A program made the translations under genes and the position numbers. Under the pieces are notes generated by a model that saw only the letters and a list, made by a program, of their open reading frames with translations, was not told where the DNA came from and did not search any database. A stretch of 10,593 nucleotides of DNA from an uncultured Erysipelotrichaceae bacterium (GTDB lineage: Bacteria > Bacillota_I > Bacilli_A > RF39 > UBA660), in contig CACXFY010000100.1 in NCBI GenBank assembly GCA_902767005.1, positions 1 through 10,593 on the forward strand. Reading direction: 5' to 3'. The stretch's first letter is position 1. The number at the start of each line of letters is the position of its first letter. Positions 7,245 through 10,593 of this stretch are shown piece after piece.

Positions 7245-7970
7245 ATGGGATTATTATTTGGTGGAGCATCAGGAGAAGTTTCAGGATATAATTCTGAAAA
7301 TGTAAAAGCATTAAGAGGAGCAATCAATGACACTGCTCAAGCTTGTGGAGAAACTATTGTTTCAACATTAGAAACAGATATTATTACTCCAATGTCTACT
7401 GCTTGGTATGCTGAAGAAGCACAACAATATTTTGAAGGTTTTAAAGCACAAGTAAAAGCAAGTGGAGAAACAATTAAAGAAGTATTTGAAGGTTTCAGAG
7501 ACAATATTCAAAAGACTGGAGAAGAATGGGCAACAGCAACAGGAGCTGCAGAACCACCTACACTAGATGCGCTTGATGACGTTGAATTAGATCTAAATAT
7601 TGATGCTATATTAGCTGTAAATGAAGCTGGAGATCGTAGCCTTGATGAAGCTGCAGTTGAACAAGTAGTTAATAACTTATCATCTACAGAAGCTACAATC
7701 AAAGATAGCTTAACAGGTTTAGCAGAAAACTTAGATGCTAGTACAGCATTCTTAGGACATGGACAAGGTGATGCAGTACAAGCTTGTTTCGTAAAAGTAA
7801 CTGAAGCTGTTCACAAAATATTCGAATTCATTTTAACTGGTGGAGAAGGTGGAGCAGACGATTCACTATCTGGAGCACTTACTAAGTTTAAAGAGAAATA
7901 TTCTGAAAGTGCTACAAATGTTGCTACTAGTTATACTAACGCTGAAGTTGATATTTCAGCAGGTAATTAA
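7245..7970 (+). CDS. Double-length WXG100-like T7SS protein, paralog 2 (probably abundant)
   Basis: The protein has 241 residues and aligns with the preceding protein along almost its whole length, at roughly 40% identity by eye, with an extra glycine-rich N-terminus (MGLLFGGASG) and a short tail. Conserved landmarks are GYNxExVxxLRxxIND, STAWYAEEAQQYFEGF with W54-Y55-A56 in the W-x-G position, TGEEWATAT (Trp95), LDDVELDL, AFLGHGQGDAVQACF (F169-L170-G171, Cys181) and Y230-T-N-A-E234, a YxxxE export motif seven residues from the end. There is no signal peptide or membrane helix. AGGAGG sits 6 nt before ATG; together with the good promoter and leader hairpin it suggests high expression, as expected for a main secreted substrate. 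A terminator-like hairpin follows. The T7SS assignment rests on the motifs and adjacency to essC-esaB; the exact role (effector, carrier or structural) is unknown. Confidence 0.87.
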   Translation: MGLLFGGASGEVSGYNSENVKALRGAINDTAQACGETIVSTLETDIITPMSTAWYAEEAQQYFEGFKAQVKASGETIKEVFEGFRDNIQKTGEEWATATGAAEPPTLDALDDVELDLNIDAILAVNEAGDRSLDEAAVEQVVNNLSSTEATIKDSLTGLAENLDASTAFLGHGQGDAVQACFVKVTEAVHKIFEFILTGGEGGADDSLSGALTKFKEKYSESATNVATSYTNAEVDISAGN

Positions 7971-7977
7971 TATAAGA

Positions 7978-8005
7978 AAAAAGATTGTAGAAATATAATC
8001 TTTTT
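7978..8005 (+). terminator. Leaky terminator-like hairpin between double-WXG gene 2 and the 291-aa gene
   Basis: AAAAAGATT (7978-7986) pairs with AATCTTTTT (7997-8005) around a 10-nt loop. The T run is only the 3' arm itself and is followed by CC, so termination is probably partial and some transcription would continue downstream. Confidence 0.6.
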
Positions 8006-8041
8006 CCAAATATATAGTAATTTCTATTATTATATATTTGG
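8006..8041 (+). promoter_or_regulatory. Long hairpin directly before the 291-aa gene's ribosome binding site
   Basis: Positions 8006-8021 pair with 8026-8041: 16 consecutive pairs, one of them G-U, closed by a TTCT loop. It starts at the base after the upstream terminator-like stem and ends one base before AAGGAG (8042-8047), the ribosome binding site of the gene at 8058. It could be an RNA processing site, a 5' stabiliser of a downstream fragment or a brake on translation. A TATTAT (8025-8030) inside it is a weak alternative -10 with no good -35. Confidence 0.6.
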
Positions 8042-8057
8042 AAGGAGATTAAGGGAT

Positions 8058-8933
8058 ATGGAAGTAAATACTAGTGAATTATTAGAAAAATATAATTCTT
8101 TGAAAAATGATTACAAATTATTAGAAGAAAACCAAATGAATTTATTTGCTCAATTATCAACTATATGTAATGTTGATTGGCAAGATGGAAATTCACTTGT
8201 TTTTAGTGGTGAAGTAGAAGAAGAAAGATTGGAAACGGATAACTTTCAAATATATACAATGGAAAAATTAGAAATCTTTAACTATATTTACAATAAATAT
8301 GTTGTATTAGGAAAAAAAGTAATGTGTAACTTAAATAGAAAAAGTGAAATAACAACAGCTATTAATAACTGTGTTATCCAAATAGATTCTATTATTAATG
8401 AATTTCATAAGACAGATTTAAATTTTCCTTATCATGAATTTCATATTTTACGCCGTAAATATCAAAAGTTTGTTAATTTAAAAAACAGATTAAATAATAT
8501 AAATGATTATTTTGATTCATTGTTTACTAAAATCGAAAATATAGAATCAGAGATAGCCACAAAAATCCGTGAATTAGGCGATTTTAAAACACGTGAATTC
8601 AATTTTTCTCCAGTTGGAAACAGCGAAGCAACAAGATTTGCTAATCTAGAAGAAGATATGTTCATAACAGACTATGAAAAAGTGGAATTATATAAAAATG
8701 AAGAAAAGAAATTAAATGCAGAATTATATAAAGGAATGAGAGATATAAACTCCTCATATAAATCAGAGAATAATACTTTGTATATTGCTAATTTAAACAA
8801 TTATAACTATACAGCTGATACATTGTATGAAAAGAGAAATGCTTATTTACAAGGATTAGATTTAATACCACCAATTTATGGTATTACTACTAAAAAATCT
8901 ATTGATAGATTTGAGGAGGAAGACAATGAGTGA
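8058..8933 (+). CDS. Helical T7SS-associated protein with W-x-D hairpin, unknown function
   Basis: The protein has 291 residues, Lys/Glu/Asn-rich and predicted mainly helical, with no signal peptide or membrane helix. The N-terminal 90 or so residues resemble a WXG-type hairpin: a helix (ELLEKYNSLKNDYKLLEENQ), the turn NVDWQDGNSLVF with W41-x-D43-G44, then a second helix. A second long helical segment (about 130-175) and another (about 205-245) look coiled-coil-like. The tail is acidic (FEEEDNE) and carries the ribosome binding site of the next gene, which it overlaps by 8 nt. AAGGAG 10 nt upstream supports the start. Its place behind the double-WXG genes and the W-x-D turn suggest a substrate, adaptor or chaperone of the same secretion system. 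I see no toxin domain or catalytic motif. I do not recognise the family. Confidence 0.8.
   Translation: MEVNTSELLEKYNSLKNDYKLLEENQMNLFAQLSTICNVDWQDGNSLVFSGEVEEERLETDNFQIYTMEKLEIFNYIYNKYVVLGKKVMCNLNRKSEITTAINNCVIQIDSIINEFHKTDLNFPYHEFHILRRKYQKFVNLKNRLNNINDYFDSLFTKIENIESEIATKIRELGDFKTREFNFSPVGNSEATRFANLEEDMFITDYEKVELYKNEEKKLNAELYKGMRDINSSYKSENNTLYIANLNNYNYTADTLYEKRNAYLQGLDLIPPIYGITTKKSIDRFEEEDNE
8914..8919 (+). promoter_or_regulatory. Ribosome binding site of the 81-aa gene inside the upstream tail
   Basis: AGGAGG lies 6 nt before ATG 8926, within the Glu codons ending the 291-aa protein. It decides for ATG 8926 over the in-frame ATG at 8878, which would force a 56-nt overlap and has no such site. 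Confidence 0.75.
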
Positions 8934-9171
8934 TGAAGAAAAATATAGATTAAGACTAGTTCTATATCATGTAAGTATAATAAGAAATAAAACTGTTGCT
9001 TTAGAATCAAGTCTTAATAAAATATATGATAAGATTAATGCTAATTGTTTAATTGATGATGAAAATCCAAAGGAGAGACAATTAGATGATATTAGTAATG
9101 ATGTAACTGATAGTGTTTCAACATATAATAATCAAGTAATTCCTTCTTTAATTAATCGCATTAATAGTTAG
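8926..9171 (+). CDS. Small helical protein, 81 aa, translationally coupled, unknown function
   Basis: The product is an 81-residue soluble protein with no signal peptide. It appears to be two helices: a first about residues 3-38 (EKYRLRLVLYHVSIIRNKTV onward) and a second about 50-79, joined by a polar turn around CLIDDENPKERQ. That size and helix-turn-helix plan match the small WXG100-like or Lap-type partner proteins that accompany larger T7SSb substrates, but there is no W-x-G. The start overlaps the previous stop by 8 nt and the next gene follows after 9 nt, so all three are surely one operon. A partner or chaperone of the 291-aa protein is an inference from size and linkage only. Confidence 0.75.
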   Translation: MSDEEKYRLRLVLYHVSIIRNKTVALESSLNKIYDKINANCLIDDENPKERQLDDISNDVTDSVSTYNNQVIPSLINRINS

Positions 9172-9180
9172 GAGGATATA

Positions 9181-9486
9181 ATGGACGAAAAAAAGATAGA
9201 AGATACACAAGATTTAACTGAACCAATAACTGATGCTCAGAATATTTTAGGCGATGAAGAGGACTTAAAAATACAATTACGTCTTTTAGAAACAGCATAT
9301 ATTTCTTCACAAGGAATGGAAGTAGGCGATGAAGCAACAGATAAGTTGTTTCCAAGAGATTGGTTTGAGGATACAGATTTTGCTATCAAAATGAAGATAT
9401 TGGTTGATGCCATAAGTGATGATAAAACCATTATGGAAACTGACGAATATCAAAGAATGATTGAAGGATCAAGAATGTCTAAATAA
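9181..9486 (+). CDS. Acidic 101-aa protein, unknown function, last gene of the operon
   Basis: The protein has 101 residues and is strongly acidic in the N-terminal third (MDEKKIEDTQD and GDEEDLK), followed by LRLLETAYISSQGMEVGDEA and a C-terminal half with FPRDWFEDTDFAIKMKILVD and a helical end (ETDEYQRMIEG). There is no membrane helix or signal peptide. Its ribosome binding site AGGAGG (9170-9175) overlaps the stop codon TAG of the preceding gene (9169-9171), five bases before ATG, so it is translated in tandem with it. A terminator follows immediately. I do not recognise the family. Acidic small proteins encoded beside secretion substrates are often chaperones or immunity factors, but nothing in the sequence selects either role. 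Confidence 0.8.
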   Translation: MDEKKIEDTQDLTEPITDAQNILGDEEDLKIQLRLLETAYISSQGMEVGDEATDKLFPRDWFEDTDFAIKMKILVDAISDDKTIMETDEYQRMIEGSRMSK

Positions 9487-9514
9487 AGGTGTCTAATTAT
9501 GACATCTTTTTTTT
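9485..9514 (+). terminator. Terminator of the 291/81/101-aa operon
   Basis: The stem AAGGTGTC / GACATCTT (about 9486-9493 with 9501-9508, one G-U pair) has a 7-nt loop and a T run to 9514. It begins within the stop codon. Confidence 0.85.
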
Positions 9515-9520
9515 ATTCTA

Positions 9521-9549
9521 TTTAAAAAAGTATCGTTATTAGATATAAT
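9521..9549 (+). promoter_or_regulatory. Promoter of the first Ser/Asn/Thr-rich gene
   Basis: TTTAAA (9521-9526), a 17-bp spacer and TATAAT (9544-9549). The start point would be near 9556. AAGGAGG follows at 9567-9573. Confidence 0.6.
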
Positions 9550-9580
9550 ATATATAGAACAATACTAAGGAGGCCTTATT

Positions 9581-9967
9581 ATGTCAGATGTTAATATCAA
9601 TCAATCATTTAGTACAAGCAACGATTATAATATGAGTGAGACAGTTAGTGAAAGTAATATAGCGGTACAAAATAGTTTTAATAGTACTGGACCTACTGTA
9701 TCCACAACATCAGTTGCTTATCAACAACTAAATAAAGGCGTTGTAGAAACAATGGACTTATCTTTAGATAATTCACCAGCACAACAAGGAATATCTCAAT
9801 CTCAAAACACTATATCAGCAACAAGTAGTTCAGGTAGTATTCCAAGTTTAGGAACATCTAGTGGTAGCATTCAAAGTAATAATCCTATTAATAATGTTAC
9901 ATATTCCAACACCAATAATTATTCAGCTAATTATGAAGCTGTGAGTGGGGATGGAACATCAAATTAA
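9581..9967 (+). CDS. Ser/Asn/Thr-rich low-complexity protein, paralog 1, candidate secreted cargo
   Basis: The protein has 128 residues dominated by Ser, Asn, Thr and Gln, with no Cys or Trp, no hydrophobic signal peptide and no membrane helix. Its first 63 residues align without gaps to those of the next gene: Ile6, an aromatic at 10, Ser13-Asn14, Tyr16, Met18, an acidic residue at 20, Val22 and MDLSLD at 58-63. Y16-N-M-S-E20 fits YxxxD/E. After residue 65 the tail is disordered and composition-biased (SSSGSIPSLGTSSGSIQSN). AAGGAGG seven bases before ATG supports the start. It has its own promoter and terminator. A small module with an unstructured Ser-rich tail could be a surface or secreted protein exported by the adjacent system, but it could also be cytosolic. 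I do not recognise the family. Confidence 0.78.
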   Translation: MSDVNINQSFSTSNDYNMSETVSESNIAVQNSFNSTGPTVSTTSVAYQQLNKGVVETMDLSLDNSPAQQGISQSQNTISATSSSGSIPSLGTSSGSIQSNNPINNVTYSNTNNYSANYEAVSGDGTSN

Positions 9968-9992
9968 AAACAAATATATATTTGTTTTTTTT
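9966..9992 (+). terminator. Terminator after the first Ser/Asn/Thr-rich gene
   Basis: AAAAACAAATA and its complement form a perfect palindrome spanning 9966-9989, overlapping the stop codon, followed by a T tract. Confidence 0.75.
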
Positions 9993-10012
9993 TACTTGTT
10001 TTTTTTTACTTG
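9985..10012 (+). repeat. Two perfect tandem copies of a 14-bp T-rich unit
   Basis: TTTTTTTTTACTTG occurs at 9985-9998 and again at 9999-10012, followed by another TTTTT. The first copy is the U-tract of the terminator. It looks like a local slippage duplication. Confidence 0.85.
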
Positions 10013-10020
10013 TTTTTCCT

Positions 10021-10048
10021 TTTAAAATATACTTTTTTATCTTATAAT
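10021..10048 (+). promoter_or_regulatory. Promoter of the second Ser/Asn/Thr-rich gene
   Basis: TTTAAA (10021-10026), a 16-bp spacer and TATAAT (10043-10048), the same pair of hexamers as before the first paralog. A second -10-like TATTAT lies at 10051-10056. Confidence 0.55.
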
Positions 10049-10081
10049 TATATTATAGGAAAATAGGATGGAGGATAAGAT

Positions 10082-10593
10082 ATGGCTGGCATTAGTATTT
10101 CTAAAACTTATACTGGATCTAATAAATATACCATGAGAGATAATGTAGCTACGTCAGATAAAGGTGTATCTGAAGATCACACTAACCAATCTGTCGATAT
10201 TTCAACTAATGCAGCTAATCCTGAACCAAATAGTAATACAACTCCAGAAGAAATGGATTTATCACTTGATACAAAACCATCAACAGATTCAAGTAGTAAT
10301 GAAGTAACTGCTTCAGATAAAAATACAAGTACTAACTCAACTGGTACTGGAGCAGGAGGTACAACTGCAAATACCTCAACATCAGCAGGAACTAATTCTC
10401 CAACAACAAGTGCTAATGCCTCATCTGGTGGAAACGGAGGAAATAGTTCAACTAGTACTTCATCAAGTGCAGCATCAATTGGTAATGGAGATTCTGCTGG
10501 AAAAGGTGGAGATTCCTCAACAAGTATCAGTGGACCAAGCGGTAGTGAAATAAAAGGTGGAAATCAAACCGTATCAACTGGAGGAAACTCAAA
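10082..10593 (+). CDS. Ser/Thr/Gly-rich low-complexity protein, paralog 2 (3'-truncated by window)
   Basis: The frame is open from ATG 10082 to the window end: 170 complete codons plus two bases and no stop, so the gene continues outside. GGAGG (10070-10074) lies 7 nt before the ATG. The N-terminal module matches the previous protein at fixed positions: Ile6, Tyr10, Ser13-Asn14, Tyr16, Met18, Asp20, Val22 and MDLSLD at 58-63. Y16-T-M-R-D20 fits YxxxD/E. From about residue 70 it becomes a Ser/Thr/Gly/Asn tail with loose GGN, TST and GGDSS repeats and no hydrophobic stretch. No signal peptide is visible. The plan, a conserved N-terminal module plus a variable low-complexity tail, recalls PE_PGRS proteins of mycobacterial type VII systems, but only in architecture; I see no sequence homology. 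It could be a surface or secreted protein; anchoring or catalytic domains may lie beyond the window. Confidence 0.78.
   Translation, partial: MAGISISKTYTGSNKYTMRDNVATSDKGVSEDHTNQSVDISTNAANPEPNSNTTPEEMDLSLDTKPSTDSSSNEVTASDKNTSTNSTGTGAGGTTANTSTSAGTNSPTTSANASSGGNGGNSSTSTSSSAASIGNGDSAGKGGDSSTSISGPSGSEIKGGNQTVSTGGNS

Noticed and set aside
8926..8933. Mycoplasma-type genetic code (TGA as Trp)
   Set aside because: All tryptophans seen are TGG, no gene contains internal TGA, and the TGA at 8931 ends a gene at a well-formed overlap.
8058..9486. LXG toxin, chaperone and immunity module
   Set aside because: The gene order is suggestive, but the 291-aa protein has no recognisable C-terminal toxin domain or catalytic motif, so I do not call it a toxin system.
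9985..10017. CRISPR-like repeat
   Set aside because: Only two adjacent 14-bp T-rich copies with no spacers; a slippage duplication in a terminator explains it.

Overview
The window is AT-rich (roughly 30% GC by eye) with every recognisable gene on the + strand. Strong AGGAGG-type ribosome binding sites, TATAAT -10 boxes and hairpin/U-tract terminators point to a low-GC Gram-positive, probably a gut-type Bacilli/Clostridia lineage. Tryptophan is always TGG and I see no internal TGA codon, so the standard bacterial code fits. The core is a type VII secretion (T7SSb / Ess / Yuk) locus.

Layout. (1) 1-519: the C-terminal end of a DUF4143-type AAA+ ATPase, cut by the window edge and closed by a terminator; it is probably unrelated to secretion. 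(2) 584-1438: a single-pass membrane protein with a large outer domain of unknown function, in its own transcription unit. (3) 1531-6376: an essC-esaB operon encoding the EssC motor (FHA domains, two membrane helices, serial FtsK/SpoIIIE-type domains) and, overlapping it by 8 nt, a small ubiquitin-like EsaB/YukD protein. (4) 6444-7115 and 7245-7970: two paralogous, double-length WXG100-like proteins, each apparently with two helical hairpins and each with YxxxE at or near the C-terminus. The second has the strongest expression signals in the window. (5) 8058-9486: three tightly packed genes (291, 81 and 101 aa) of unknown function behind tandem hairpins, the first with a W-x-D hairpin reminiscent of WXG proteins. 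(6) 9581-9967 and 10082-end: two Ser/Asn/Thr-rich paralogs with a position-locked N-terminal module and low-complexity tails; the second runs off the window.

How the parts may work together (inference). EssC would be the inner-membrane ATPase and EsaB a cytosolic regulator. The double WXG proteins would be the main secreted substrates or carriers. The 291/81/101-aa proteins would be adaptors, chaperones or further substrates, and the Ser/Asn/Thr-rich proteins are candidate surface or secreted cargo. EssB, EssA and EsaA homologues are not in the window; they may lie outside it, or the apparatus may be reduced. No gap between genes exceeds 300 bases. I see no tRNA, rRNA, CRISPR array, insertion sequence or attachment site.
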